A stretch of DNA of 64,000 nt, taken from contig NW_018343955.1 of assembly GCF_002099425.1 (NCBI RefSeq), forward strand, positions 9,199,001 through 9,263,000. The letters run 5' to 3'. Source of the DNA: Phascolarctos cinereus (taxonomy: Eukaryota; Chordata; Mammalia; Diprotodontia; Phascolarctidae). Position numbers and translations under genes: made by a program. Within the stretch, counting starts at the first letter, position 1, and every line of letters begins with the position of its first letter. A model generated the notes under the pieces. It ran no database searches and was not told where the DNA came from. It worked only from the letters and a program-made list of their open reading frames with translations. Of this stretch, positions 43,326 through 55,406 are shown in pieces.

Positions 43326-44221
43326 TAGACCAAAGGCAGGCATTTAAAAAATAAGTAGCAGGGTTTGGGGCATAATCCATGGGCAAAGAACAGATTACTT
43401 CTGAAGTGAGGATTAAGCTTTGGTCTTCTTAGCATCGTGCTGAATCCTACTGAGCTAACCCAACAGAGAATGACAGGCCCTGTGTTTTTTTTTTCTTTTC
43501 AGCACAGAAATTCTTAAGTATACTTAATTAGGGCAGTGGTGAACTTTACAGTGCTGCACATGGGGATGGAATAAGAAACCAAGTCTTCACAAATGTCTAG
43601 CCAGGTATGATCCTAATTATCTGTAATTAGTGCTGCTGCTAGATTTAAATATTTTAAGGTTTGACATGGTTTATATTTGTCTTGTCTTCCATTTCATGAC
43701 AGATGGAATTCAGTATTTTTTTTTTGCCTTTTGCCTTCAAGTTTTGAAGAGCTACTTCTCTGATCACCCCTCAGTTATGAACATTTTCCAGCTTTTTTCT
43801 AAGTAACTTTTTAACTTGTACTTTAGTTTAGGTTTTTAGCAGCTGCTACCTGAGGTTTCCTATTTGTTTGTCAGCTCTTTAAGACTTGAGATTAAGGAAT
43901 AGCTAATTAAGTCCCTCTTTCCTCTATGTGTTTCAAAAGAAACCAACTAAACTTTTAGGAAAATCAAGGTTTGCTTAGACATCACTATAGATTAAGAGAC
44001 TTTCAAGCCACAGGATAAATGATCAATTACACTATTATTTTGAATAGGTAAATGCAGAGAAAGCAGAATTTACTTGTTATAGAAAGGTAACCTTTTATAT
44101 AGTTATGTCTACAAAGTTTTAATATTGGTGAAGTTCTAATTAATGTCTACCAACTTTTATTATTAGAAACATAAGGGGAAGATCAGGAGGTGGAGATACA
44201 AGCACGTACACCTAGGCAAAA
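43326..44221. other. repeat-free AT-rich region with homeodomain-type motifs
   Basis: About 0.9 kb without recognisable repeats. Two TAATTA sites lie 10 bp apart at 43,614 and 43,624. No gene or RNA structure called; candidate conserved noncoding element, see findings. Confidence 0.4.
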
Positions 44222-44350
44222 GGGTGCTATATCAGAAAGAATATAGTAATAGGAAGTGAAGGACCAAACTTCAGTCCAGATTCCAACTTTGAGTAGCTGT
44301 GTGACTTTATGCAAGTAATTTCACTTCTCTCCAATGTCAGTTTTTTCATT
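44222..44350 (+). mobile_element. MIR-family CORE-SINE
   Basis: Seen: 'agaaagaatatagtaatagg', 'gagtagctgtgtgactttat', 'gcaagtaatttcacttctct'. Confidence 0.68.
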
Positions 44351-44354
44351 AGCA

Positions 44355-44850
44355 ACACTCTTGATGGAAGTGTGAACTGGTCCAGCCATTCTGGAAAACT
44401 TTTTGGAATTATATAAAAGTTATTAAACTGTTCATAGCCTTTGGCCCAATGATCTCACTACTAGACATATACTCAAAAGAGGTCAGAGAAAGAAAGATCC
44501 CACAAATACCAAAATATTCATAACAACACTTTTTTTGTGCTAACAAAAATTATAGAAACAAAGTAGATGCCCAGCAATTGTGGAATGACTGAATGAATTG
44601 TGCAACATGGATATACAGAAATATTATTACACCCTAAAAATGATGAATAAGAGGAAATAAAAACAACATAGAAAGATGAATGACATGATGCAAAATAAAA
44701 TGCCTAGAACCAAAACAATATACATGACTATAAAAACACAAGGAGAGGGATGAGGTGAAGAAGAAGAATGGATGAAACTTCCAATTGCACTATTAGCTGA
44801 ACTGGACAGAAGGAAAAATGTTTTGTTTTCCAGAAGCCCTACCTCAAGTA
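44355..44850 (+). mobile_element. old L1 LINE 3' region
   Basis: Seen: 'tggaagtgtgaactggtcca', 'gccattctggaaaacttttt', 'tggcccaatgatctcactac', 'aaatattcataacaacactt' and 'gcccagcaattgtggaatga', the ORF2 C-terminal order, highly decayed. Confidence 0.78.
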
Positions 44851-46848
44851 AAGGATATAGAAAGAATAAAGAAAAATGTGCAAGTATGAAGATGTAAATG
44901 GGATATTATAAGAGAAAAGAACAAAGAAAAGTAAAATAAATTAGTACTTATTGGAAAATACATTAAGTACTAATAAATGTCTTTCAAATAATAGATAGTG
45001 GATGGTGAAGAGGCTACTACACTTCAGAAAATTCCAAATAAGCAGAGACTGCAATCATGATTTCAGATGAAAACTATAAAATTAATAATGCAGCACGGAC
45101 AATAAGGTAATATCATAATTTGTTTTTACTTATCTTTGACTTTATTGATGTAGGGATTCCCAGAAAGGAAACCCCCTTTACAAATGCAAGTCAGCAATGA
45201 ATCAGTAACTTACAGTCCTAGACTGTAGTTTGCCTAATTGCCTAACAGATATACAACCAAAAACATGGTGTCTAAGTCCTTTAAGAAAAAGCCAATGGCA
45301 AATAAACATAAATAGTAACAAAAATTATAGGAGAATTCAATATTCCCCTTTCAGAACTAGACAAAGTTAACAGAAAGTGAAAGAGAAAGAAATAGATCTA
45401 AAAAAATTGTCAGAAAAATTAGATTTGAAAGACTTATGATGCCTCTTGAATGGGACTATGAAAGAATACTCATATTTCTAAGCATCATCCATACAAAGGT
45501 TGTTTTAGAGCACAGAGAAATAATTAATAAATATAAAGTGGCAGAAATGATGAATTAATTCATTAGAAACCAGAATGTAATAAAATAGTAATTAAGAAAG
45601 GGAACATTAGCTAAAGATACATACCAAGACAGAAGCTAAGTTATCCTGAATATCAAGTGTGTCAAAGAACAAATTTTAGAAACATTAAAGAATTATGTTA
45701 GGGAAAATGACTGTAATGAAACAAATAAGGCATTAAGCTAAATTAATGTTAGAAAAATATATATCTTTGAAAACATATGGCAAATTTTTTTAAAGAGAGA
45801 ACAGTTGTATTGAGTACATAATTTTCAAAAACCTTGAAAATAAGTTACTAAGTGCCAAAGAAAAAATCATGAAAACTATATAAAAATAGATAAAATTTAA
45901 AAATGAAAAAGACTATCCAAATGATAAAACTAAAAGTTGGTTCTTTAAAAGAGTTATTTAGGGGATGGAGCAAAGATGGCAGAGTTAAAGCAGTGACTAG
46001 CTTGAGCTCTTCCCCAAACCCTTCCAAATACCTGTAAAAAATGACTCTAAACAACTTCTAGAGCAACAGAACCCATAAAAAGACAAAGTGAAACAAATTT
46101 CCAGCCCAAGACAACCTGGAAGGTCGATTGGAGAGGTCTGTTGCACCAGGCTGGGAGAGGAGCACAGTTCAGTGTTGACCACACTGACAAAGATGGGGCC
46201 TAGCAAACCCAGAGCAGGCCTCAGGGGACTGAATCAAGGGGAGCTCTGGTGGTTTCTTGACCTCTCAACTGACAAACTCCAAAGACAACTTAGAAAGTCA
46301 GTGAGAAAGGTCTGTTGGACCTGGGTGAGAGTAGCATGGGCCAGCCCTGGTTGTAGCACAGTACTGAGGTGGTGACCACAGCTACAGCAGTTGCTTCTGG
46401 AGCTCTCAGACCACAGATGGTGGGAAGATTGAGTGACTGATCATAGGGTGACTGCAGGGATCTCTTGGCTGGTGCTGAGGCAGTATTCTCTTGCTTTGCC
46501 CATTCTTGGACCTGGGTCACAGTCTTGGGTGGCAATTCTGGGGCAAAGAGGAGTTCTGGCATGGCAGAGCTTGTAGCAGCAGTGGGAGGGAATCCTCCTC
46601 ATAGAGGAGGCAGAAAAGGCAGAAAAGAGTGCTTGTGGTGACTCATAGACCAGAGCACAGGCCAGGAGAGGAGTAAACACCTCTCCTTTGATCATACCAC
46701 CTTGTAAGAACTGAAAATTTACAGGTCCCTAGAAGTACCTCTGAAAATAGCTGCATAAACCCCCCATAACTTGGGACAGCACATTCTCCACACTGGAAGG
46801 AGACCCTACCTTAACAAAGAGTTTAAAACTCAAGTAATTGGCTGGGAA

Positions 46849-48108
46849 CATGAGCAAATAGCACAAAACCCCCCTCAGACTATAGAATTTTACTTTGGTG
46901 ACAAAGAAAATCAAAACATACAACCAGAAGACAACAAAGTCAAAGCTCTTACATCCAAAGCCTCCAAGAAAAATATGAATTGGTCTCAGGCCATGGAAGG
47001 GCTCAAAAAGGATTTTGAAAAGCAAGTAAAAGGGGCAGCTAGGTGGTGCAGTGGATAGAGCTCTGGCCTTGAAGTCAGGAGGACCTGAGTTCAAATCTGG
47101 TCTCAGACACACAACACACAACACGTACTAGCTGTGTCACCCTGGCCAAGTCACTTAACCCCAATTGCCTGGCAAAAAGCAAAACAAAAACAAAAAACAA
47201 AAGAAAACAAAACAGAAAAGCAAGTAAAAGAAGTAGAGGAAAAACTGGGAAGAGAAATGAGAGTGATACAAGAAAATCATGAAAAACAAGTCCACAGCTT
47301 GCTAAAGGAGACCCAAAAAATACTGAAGCAAATAACACCTTAAAAAAATAGACTAACCAAATGGCAAAAGAGGTCCAAAAAGCCAATGAGAAAAATGCCT
47401 TTAGAAGCAGAATTAGCCAAACATAAAAGGAAGTCCAAAAGCTCACTAAAGAAAATACTTCCTTAAAAAGTATAATGGAGTAAATAAAAGCTAATGATTT
47501 TTATTAGAAATGAAGAAATTTTAAAAGAAAGCCAAAAGAATGAAAAAATAGAAGACAATGTGAAATTTCTCATTGGAAAAACAACAGACCTAGAAAATAG
47601 ATCCAGGAGAGATCATTTAAAAATTATTAGACTACCTGAAAGCCATGATGAAAAAAAGAGCCTAGACATCTTCTTTTAAGAAATTATCAAGGAAAACTGC
47701 CCTATATTCTAGAACCAGAGGGTAAAATAGAAATTGAAAGAATCCACCAATCACCTCCTGAAAGAGATCCCCAGAGGAAAACCCCTAAGAATATTATAGC
47801 CAAATTCTAGAGTTCCCAGATCAAGGAGAAAATATTGCAAGCAGCCAGAAAGAAACAACTCAAATATTGTGGAAACACAATCAGGAAACCACAAGATTTA
47901 GCAGCTTCTACATTAAGGGATCAAAGGACTTGGAGTATGATATTACAGAGGGCAAAGAAGATAGGATTACAGCCAAGAATCACCTACCCAGCAAAAATGA
48001 ATATAATCCTTCAGGGGGAAAAAAATGGAAATTCAGTGAAATAGAGGACTTTAAAACATTCTTGATGAAAAGACCAGAGCTGAATAGAAAAGTTGACTTT
48101 CAAATATA
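46849..48108 (+). pseudogene. HAL1 ORF1 remnant (L1 ORF1p-like)
   Basis: Seen: 'MSK' start at 46,849; 'MNWSQAMEGLKKDFEKQ' to 47,030; after the SINE 'VKEVEEKLGREMRVIQENHE' and 'KQVHSLLKETQKILKQI' (coiled coil); 'IEDNVKFLIGKTTDLENRSR' and 'RDHLKIIRLPESHDEKKSLD' (47,548-47,672, RRM entry); 'AARKKQLKYCGNTIRKPQDL' (47,838 on); 'RITYPAKMNIILQGEKNG'; 'FLMKRPELNRKVDFQI' at the end. Better preserved than the copy at 6,660. Broken by frame changes and stops, plus the SINE. Confidence 0.88.
47033..47214 (+). mobile_element. tRNA-headed poly(A) SINE with perfect 16-bp TSD in HAL1 ORF1
   Basis: Seen: 'gggcagctaggtggtgcagt' to 'cttaaccccaattgcctggc' plus a long (CAAAA)n-like tail. 'gaaaagcaagtaaaag' at 47,017-47,032 and 47,215-47,230, no mismatch. 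It therefore post-dates the HAL1. Confidence 0.97.
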
Positions 48109-49740
48109 AGACTCAAGAGAAGCATGAAAAGGTGAACAGGAAAGAGAAATCATAAGAGACTTATTAAAGTTGAATTGTTTACATTCCTGCATGGAAAGAT
48201 GATACTTGTAACTCATGAGACCTTTCTCAGTATTAGGGTAGTTGGAGGGAATATGTGTGTGTAGGCATGCATGTATGCATGTATGTACATACATATATAC
48301 AGAAGGCATAGTGTGAGTTGAATATGAAGGGATGATATGTAACAAATAAAATTAATGAATGAGAGAGAATGGTATTGGGAGGAGGAAAAAGGAAGAGATA
48401 GAATGGGGTAAATTATCTCACATGAAAGAGTCAAGAAGAAGCTTTAAAGTGGAGGAGAAGAGTGGGGAGGTGAGAGAGAATGAATGAATCTTACTCTCAT
48501 CAGATTTGGCTTAAGGAAGTAATAACATACTCAATTGGGTATGAAAATATTTCTTACCCTACAGGAAAATAGGGGGAAAGGAGATAAGAGAGGGGGGATG
48601 ACAGAAGGGAGAGCAGATCAGGGGAGGGGATGATCAGAAGCAAACAGGGACAGGGTCAAAGGAGAAAATGGAATAAATGGGAGAGCAGGATAGGATGGAG
48701 GGAAGTATAGTCAGCTTTTCACAATGTGACTATTATGGAAGTGTTTTGCATGACTACACATGTATAACCTATATTGAATTGCTTGCCTTCTCAATGAGGG
48801 TGAGTGAAGAATGAGGAAGGGAGAGAATTTGGAACTCAAAGTTTTAAAAATGAATGTGAAAAATTGTTTTTACATGCAACTGGGAAATTATATACACAAT
48901 GGAGTATAGAAAACTATCCTGCCCTACAGGAAAATAGAAGGGGAAAAGGATAAAAGAAAGGGAGGGTGATAGAAGGGAGGACAGATTGAGGGAAGGGGTA
49001 TTCAGAATCCCTGCCATTTTGGGGTGGGAGGAGGGGAGAGATGGGGAGAAAATTTGGAATTCAAAATGTTGTGAAAGTGAATGTTGAAAACTAAAAATAA
49101 ATACATAAATAAATACTTTTAAAAGAGTCATTTAGTTGATTTGATTTTTAACATAGAGAAATCAAATTATCTAAATAAAAAATTAACAAGGTAAATTTAT
49201 TATAAAAAGAGAAAAAATAAAATGAACTATCAAAAACTTCAATATGTGAACTGGTATATGCCAGCAAAACTAATAATTTAAAGTAAATGTGTGATTATCT
49301 AAAAATATAAAATATCTAAATTTTTAAAATGCAAAATAGGGATCTTAAAGAAAGAAGAGAAACAAAGAAACCGTGAATGAATAACCAAAGAAAAAACACT
49401 GACTGAGATATATTTACAAATGACTTCTCTGAGATGTGTAAAGATCAATTAATACCCATGCTGAAAAATTACTTTTAATAAATAAGAAAAAATATATTAT
49501 GGAACTTATTTTCATAGATAACTATGGTCCCTATTATCCAACCTAGGAATGAAGAAAGAAAAGAGTTATAGACAAGTTTTCATGAAAATATTAATGACAA
49601 AGGAACATATAAAAAAATTCACTGAGACTGAGTTGGCTTTATATAAAGAATGTAACAGTAGTTCAATGTCTAGTATCACTCTGTCTCTCTCCATCTTACT
49701 GGAAACCTGGACTTGACCCTTTGCCTTTCTTTTTTTTCTT

Positions 49741-49789
49741 ATATCTATATAAATATGTATATGTATGTATGTATGTGTGTGTGTGTATG

Positions 49790-49852
<63 letters not shown>
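49741..49852. repeat. (TATG)n-(TA)n microsatellite
   Basis: TATG/TG to 49,796 and then about 25 TA units. Confidence 0.95.
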
Positions 49853-49859
49853 TGTTTTT

Positions 49860-51000
49860 TCCCTAGGGGGATGTATTTGCAGGTTTAGTTTGTAGTCCAA
49901 AACATTGCTACACTATTGTCTCAATTAGTATCTTTGTTGATTTCTCAGGATTTTCTTAGTAAACCATCATGTAATCAACAAATATAATTTTTTACCTCTT
50001 CTTTTCTTATCTTTATACTTTCAGTTTCTTTTGTCATTGCTATTGCTCAAATTTCTAGGACTGTAACAAACAATAGAAGAGATTGATTCATTTTTCTTTT
50101 CAAAAGAATTCTGATGCCAAAGTATTTGTAGTACATAAGATTAATATTAATATTGGTTTATTACCTACAGTTCCTTTTAGCATAATGCAATGTCTTCGCT
50201 TATCTCTATTTATATTATGAATTTTTATTTTTTTATGTGTTTGATATCATAATTGCAAATCCTATTTTTTAATTCACCTGATCCATAGTGAATTTTCATC
50301 CAGACTCTCATTTTATTCTGTGAAAGACATTGCTTTTTAGGTGTGTTTCTTGTAAACAGCAGATTGTGGGGTTTTGTTTTCATATCCAATCCATAGATCT
50401 TCCATCTTATTGGATTGTCCATTTCATTTATATGTAAAGTTGTGAGAGTTACCTCTATGTTTTCTTCCCAAAAATCTGAATTCAGAATCAGATATTCTAG
50501 TAGTATTGTACTCCTTTTTAAAAGACAGTGCTTTTTCTTTACAATTATTTTTGCTATCTAAGGGAAATCCTATTCCCACAAGTTCTCTTCCCATCACATT
50601 CAAATTCTTCCTTTTCCCCTTCCTTCCCAATTTGTCACTCTTTTCTCTGGTTTTGGAGTTTTACTTAGCAAATCATCCCTTTTCTTTCTCTTTTTTAAGT
50701 GTCTATTTTTTTCCTCATTTCCCCTCTTCTTTTTTTCCCTTTTCAGTTAAGTAATTTAAAGATCTCCCCTCCTTTCCTACTCTTCAGCATCTTTTGTTCC
50801 CTTTTTTAAAAATTCTGCACATTTTCTTAAAAAAATTTCTTTACCTTGTTTTCATACATTCTCTTCCCTTTAACATTTACTTATACATTATTAACACTTT
50901 TTTGTGTTCCTCATGGAACTTAAGCTTCTAAAAATACCAAGTTTGAGTTTCTTCTTCTAAACAAATTCTTTGTTATTGCCTCGTACATGCTGCTGTCTCC
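49860..51000 (-). mobile_element. L1 LINE ORF2 and spacer, antisense
   Basis: Seen on the + strand: 'tttagtttgtagtccaaaac', 'ctatttatattatgaatttt', 'tgtgtttcttgtaaacagca' (50,341-50,360), 'tccatcttattggattgtcc'. The last two are standard antisense L1 ORF2 endonuclease/RT landmarks. From about 50,690 the T/C-rich inter-ORF spacer follows. Decayed. Confidence 0.72.
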
Positions 51001-51954
51001 CTCTTTTTTGTTCTTCATTTAGTTGTATCAATTCCTAAAGGAGATAGTGGAGATATTTCAAGGCTATTCTTCACCCACTAGAAACCACAGAAAGGATCAA
51101 AGGATCTCCAGATACAATCCAAAGTTATATAACTTGCAAATCTGAACTTAATGATCAATGAAAAAAAATGTTCAATAGTCACTTGAAGCATTCCTACCAA
51201 AAAAAAAAAAAATCCCCACAAGAGATGGGATCAGATTATTCTTGCAAACACAAGAAAGGTAGATAAGTACAACTACCAATGAAAACACAGGTTATTAAAG
51301 AAATTGTACCATCTCTACAGACTCTTAAAAGCAAAATGTACAATAGACTAAAGATAGACTGAAATTTAAAGAAATAGGAGCTGTGACATAGTGAAAGAAC
51401 AGATCTGAAACCTCATGAACTAAACTTCACAACCCCTCCCTCCCCAGGTGAATCAATGTATGTTGTAAGATTAAACTGCAGAATACAGAGTACATAAAAG
51501 GGAAGAGGAGGAGTAGAAGGTAGATAGAAGTATGTGATAAACCCTACTCAATGCAATGGTAATAACTGTGAAAAAGAAAGAGAATCAAGCAAAAGAAAAG
51601 AAAGAGGCAGTGGAATGTTGACTCAGTGGTTGGAAGAGGTATCACTGAACAACACTCCGTGGGAGGACGGATATCTTCTGTAAGCTGAGATTGGGACCTT
51701 ACAATTGGCATAAACTACAGGAATTTGATGTCCAAGGAAACTTCTTTTGATAAAGTATTGTGCCTCCATAGACAGCATCCTATTTCAGGAGAAAGGAAAA
51801 TGAGTTTTTAGGAGCCACAAGCATCCAAAAGGGAAAAAAGGATAGGGACCCAGAAAGGAATTTCCCTGGAAAATGGGAAAGAAAATGACCGTAGAAGAGG
51901 CAGGGGGTAATATTGGACATGATCAGAGACACATGAATTTCTGCCAGCAGAATA
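51001..51954. other. unclassified, A-rich, possibly LINE
   Basis: LINE-like composition on the + strand, no motif recognised. A run of about 14 A lies at 51,199-51,212. Confidence 0.35.
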
Positions 51955-53000
51955 AAAACAATTTTCCAACAGAAATGTGCAATATAAACATCCATATGAA
52001 AATTACAAATCAATAGTAATAAGAAGAAATATTCAAATTAAAAATATTAGGTTTTACCTCATATACCTCAAATTGCAAAGATGATAAAATGATAGAATAG
52101 TCAATGTTGGAGGGACTGTGTAAAGACAGGAACACTAAAACATTGTTGATAGTTGTGAATTCATCCAATCATTATAGAAAAAATTGGAATCGTGCAAAAA
52201 AAAGTTATTAAATTTCTCATACCCTTTGACCCAACAAACCTACTACATGAGATTATACCCCCTGGGAGTTAAAGAGATTAGGAGAGGAGGATAAAATGAT
52301 CCCCATATGTAAAAAGCAGCATATTATGGTAGCAAAAATTGTAAAGTTGGTGCTCTTTGACTAGGGAGTGGCTGAACAAATTGTGATATGTAAACGTAAT
52401 GAGCCGTAAGAAAGAATAAATATAAGAAATTCAGAGAACCCTAGGGAGATTTATGTGATCTTCTCCACAGTAAAGTAAGCACCCCAAGAACGATATCCAT
52501 GATAAGTACAATAATTGAAAAGAGAAAAACATTGAAAGGCAGCCAAACTCTGGTTAATAATAACAGCTAGCATTTATACAGGTCTTTAAGTTTGCAAAAT
52601 GCTTCACAAATATTATCTCAATTTATTCTCACAAAAATCCTGTGCTGGAGGCAACAGAATTACCTCCATTTTCCAAACAAGGAAATTGAGGCAGATAAGG
52701 TTTAAGTTTGCCTAGGATCACATAGCTAGTAAGTATCTGAGGCCATATTTGAACTCAGGTCTTCCTGACTCCAAGTCCAGTGCTCTGTCCACTGTGCCAT
52801 CTAACTTCTTCTTAGACTAATTAATATTATTGGTTAACCTTGGTCCAAGAGAATAGATGATAAAACATGCATTTTTCCCTTCTGTGGAAAGGTGGGGGTG
52901 CACAGAATGCAGCGCACAGGCAAATTTCCTTTATTAATCAGTTTTGCTTAACTATTTTGTTATTTTTGTTATAAAAGAGTCATTGAAGTAAGGGGTATAT
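51955..53000 (+). mobile_element. old L1 LINE 3' region, split by a MIR
   Basis: Seen: 'accctttgacccaacaaacc' (52,221), 'ggctgaacaaattgtgatat', 'attcagagaaccctagggag' before the MIR, and the 3' UTR 'catgcatttttcccttctgt' with 'ggaaaggtgggggtgcacag' and 'ttttgcttaactattttgtt' after it (52,860-52,970). Confidence 0.72.
52558..52815 (-). mobile_element. MIR-family CORE-SINE, antisense, near complete
   Basis: Seen: 'agctagcatttatacaggtc', 'aagtttgcaaaatgcttcac', 'tcacaaaaatcctgtgctgg', 'ccattttccaaacaaggaaa', 'acatagctagtaagtatctg', 'agtgctctgtccactgtgcc'. Confidence 0.88.
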
Positions 53001-53546
53001 TGAAATATGACTAAGGAGAAAAAAAACAAAGGCAACCCCACAGAAATTGTTGAATTTATGTCATTAGTCCTCATTCTTGGGCAATCCCAATTACTACTGG
53101 GGCCGTTGCTGCCTGCCCATGGAAACAAAAGAACAAATAACATCACATGTCATTGAATAACTCAGTGCCCCTTGTTTTGACTTATTCACAAGCTATTTTC
53201 AGTTGTACTATCAAGGAAGACGTGGCACTGAAGGACTCCAACTATGGAGGGGATCAGACAGCAGGTGAGAGTGAAGGATGGGCTGAGTGACTTAGGGGTC
53301 ATCAGAAATGACCAACATGAACTTCCCAAGAGAAGCCAGTAAAGGGGAAAAAATGCTTCCTAAAGATTGAAAACAGAGTGAGTGTCTTCTTTGTTATGTT
53401 AGTGTTGGGGGAGAGCCCCATATGAGCCATATAGCCAGGCTATATCACAGTTTTATGATATGGTGTTAATATGTTTCAGGTGAGCAAACCTGGCTCACAA
53501 TCAATTTGAATATTTAAAATAAGGAGCCAAGTTAGATGAGGCTCTA
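53001..53546. other. unassigned sequence
   Basis: Nothing recognised. Confidence 0.4.
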
Positions 53547-53762
53547 AGAGGCAGCTGTAGTGTAATGAAAAGAGAATTGGAGAGAGAGTCAGAAAACCTG
53601 GGTTGAAATCATGGCTTTGCCACAGACTAGCTGTGTGACCTTGGGGAAATCATTTCATCCTTCTGGGTTTTAGCTGCCTTATAGGAAATATGTATAAACT
53701 TATAGGAAATATATGTATAAAATCTAAGATCCCTTCCAGGTCTCAATCCTCTGATCCTGTCA
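53547..53762 (+). mobile_element. MIR/Ther-1 CORE-SINE with a short internal tandem duplication
   Basis: Seen: 'gcagctgtagtgtaatgaaa', 'ctagctgtgtgaccttgggg', then 'ttataggaaatatgtataaa' repeated once at 53,681 and 53,700 (about 20-bp period) before 'atcccttccaggtctcaatc'. Confidence 0.82.
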
Positions 53763-54063
53763 AAAGCTTGTACCCTGGAGGCCTTCCCAGTTTGTGCAAG
53801 GCAACGTAGGGGTAAACTCAAAACCTTGCAGTAATTAGCTTATTACTGGCAGGCACCTAATTGCAAAGAATTCCTGAGGCATTCTAGGGAAGGTTGAGAA
53901 GAAGAAATGAGCCAGGCATCTTAGGCTTATTTTCTCAATTCTTAAAAATATTTTTGTTTTTATAATACAAAGTTCTGGTTTTGAGACCTAATTGTAGTCC
54001 TTGCTATAAAAGCCAGCAGAAGAGAGGTAGGCACTTGGAAACGTTTGATCAGCAAGGCAAAGC
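53763..54063. other. AT-rich spacer with homeodomain-like motifs
   Basis: 'gtaattagcttattac' and 'acctaattgcaaag' and 'gacctaattgtagt' occur within 180 bp; no repeat recognised. Confidence 0.35.
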
Positions 54064-54200
54064 AAGGAAACAAGCATTTATTAAGTGTTTACTGTGGGCC
54101 AGACACTGTGCTGTGTCAAGGATGCAAATACAAGGGAAAAGAAAAGATAGTTTCTGACCTCAAGGAGCTTGCATTCTAATGAAGAAATAAAACACACCAA
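54064..54200 (-). mobile_element. L2 LINE 3' end, antisense
   Basis: Seen: 'aaacaagcatttattaagtg', 'actgtgggccagacactgtg', 'ctgacctcaaggagcttgca' and 'ttctaatgaagaaat'. Confidence 0.85.
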
Positions 54201-54429
54201 AAGGAGTGGAGGTGGGAGAAAGCTGCCATGCCTGAGCAGTGTGTTAAAGTCCAGAGTCAAAAGTAGAGTAAGCGGGAGAATTAAGGTTGGGAATGAAGGG
54301 CTAGCGTAGGCCCCTCCCCAAAATGAAGGCTCCTGGAGGAACTCAGCAATGGGAGAAAATAGAAGGGTGCCACCCTGATGTTCCAGGATAAAAAGCAAGA
54401 ATCAAACAGCCAACAATGATTTGGAAACT
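54201..54429. other. GC-richer unclassified block
   Basis: Contains 'gaatgaagggctagcgtagg' and 'cccctccccaaaatgaaggc'; may belong to the LINE whose 3' end follows, but no diagnostic motif. Confidence 0.35.
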
Positions 54430-54665
54430 TAAGGACCAACCCCAATTCCACAGTATCAATGATGAATCATGCTACCCACTTCCTGATAGAGAAGCTGATG
54501 GATTCAATAATCGGAATGAGATATTCCTTTTTGCATTTGGCTAAAGTGGGGATGTTTTTTTCATCACTGTGAATGTTTGTTACAAGGCTTTGGTTTTTCT
54601 CTTTTCTTTTTTATGGGAGGGAGTAAGAGGGAGAGAAAATAATGCTTATTAATTAAAAAAAGAAA
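54430..54665 (+). mobile_element. LINE (L1-type) 3' end, alternate subfamily
   Basis: Seen: 'cccacttcctgatagagaag', 'gaatgagatattcctttttg', 'tgtttgttacaaggctttgg', 'ttttttatgggagggagtaa' and 'gcttattaattaaaaaaaga'. Familiar marsupial L1-type tail, different from the HAL1 tails. Confidence 0.62.
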
Positions 54666-54817
54666 GTAAAATTGAACTGGAGGATTTATCAGGAGAGAAG
54701 GAATGTGTTACTGATTTTGATGAAACCATATCACAACTGCCTGCTTAGGGTATTAGCAAACAGCCTCCTGTGGTATAATTTTAGGGTCTTTCTTTGAGGT
54801 CATTAGCACAGGACAGG

Positions 54818-55005
54818 GCCTCGAGGCCACATGTGGCCTTCTAGGTCCTTGGGTGCAGCCTTTTGACTGAGTCCAGGTTTTATACAGCAAATCCTTTTAT
54901 TAAGGGGATTTATTCTATAAAACTTAGACTCTGTCTAAGGGGTATGCTTGAGGACCTAAAGGGCCACAAATAGCTTTGAGGCCACAGGTTCCCCACCTCT
55001 TCTAT
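54818..55005. mobile_element. hAT-like MITE, copy 2
   Basis: Seen: 'ctcgaggccacatgtggcct', 'tctaggtccttgggtgcagc', 'ttttattaaggggatttatt', 'cttgaggacctaaagggcca' and 'ggccacaggttccccacctc'. Same order as copy 1; its left terminal bases are lost. Confidence 0.7.
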
Positions 55006-55084
55006 AGGAGAATAAATATTCTCTGCCAATAATTGCCATCCATCTCCTCTCTTGTAATTCTGTCACCACGGCGGGGTGCATTAT

Positions 55085-55270
55085 GCAGCAGAATGTTGAA
55101 CCATTCTGCAAACTAGTCACACAGTAGAACCTGAATTCATATCCCATCTCTCTCATTTATTGCCTGTGTGACCTTGGGTGGATCCCTTTATAACTCTAGG
55201 CCCTACTTCCCTCATTTGTTGGGCTAGGTGGCTTCTGAGGCTTCTTCCCAGCTCCAGTTCATGATCTAAA
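55085..55270 (+). mobile_element. MIR CORE-SINE
   Basis: Seen: 'gaacctgaattcatatccca', 'tgcctgtgtgaccttgggtg', 'gggctaggtggcttctgagg' and 'ttcatgatctaaaat'. Confidence 0.75.
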
Positions 55271-55406
55271 ATCGAAAAAAATTAACTAGTCACTATGAGA
55301 GAACACAGACTTCAGAATCTCCCCAAGTCATAGATCCCTCCGAAATTCCAAAGGGCATGCCTATTTAAATTATTTCCTATTTTCTGACATAGTAGTGCAG
55401 CTAGTT

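Larger units (their letters stand above)
45962..49117 (+). mobile_element. complete HAL1 (half-L1) element with 18-bp TSD and doubled 3' tail
   Basis: Seen: TSD 'tttaaaagagttatttag' (45,944-45,961) and 'tttaaaagagtcatttag' (49,118-49,135), one mismatch in 18. 5' end 'gggatggagcaaagatggca', about 0.9 kb 5' UTR, ORF1 remnant (46,849-48,108), inter-ORF spacer, then directly a 3' UTR with no trace of ORF2. After the first 3' UTR (to about 48,895) a second spacer-like block and a second 3' end follow. 3,156 bp including a SINE of 182 bp. Known: HAL1 elements lack ORF2 and borrow it from full L1. Confidence 0.9.
44990..49690 (+). mobile_element. old L1 ORF2 (endonuclease/RT) region, split by a HAL1 element
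   Basis: Left part to about 45,943: 'ggagaattcaatattcccct', 'catacaaaggttgttttaga', 'gtgtcaaagaacaaatttta', 'aaaactaaaagttggttctt' (ORF2 'TKSWF'). It resumes at 49,136 with 'ttgatttgatttttaacata', then 'tatgccagcaaaactaataa', 'ccatgctgaaaaattac' and 'ctgagttggctttatataaa'. Removing 45,962-49,135 gives a continuous ORF2 order. No open frame. Confidence 0.78.

Noticed and set aside
46729-47446. 131- and 123-codon minus-strand frames
   Set aside because: Antisense shadows of the HAL1 ORF1 and the SINE inside it.
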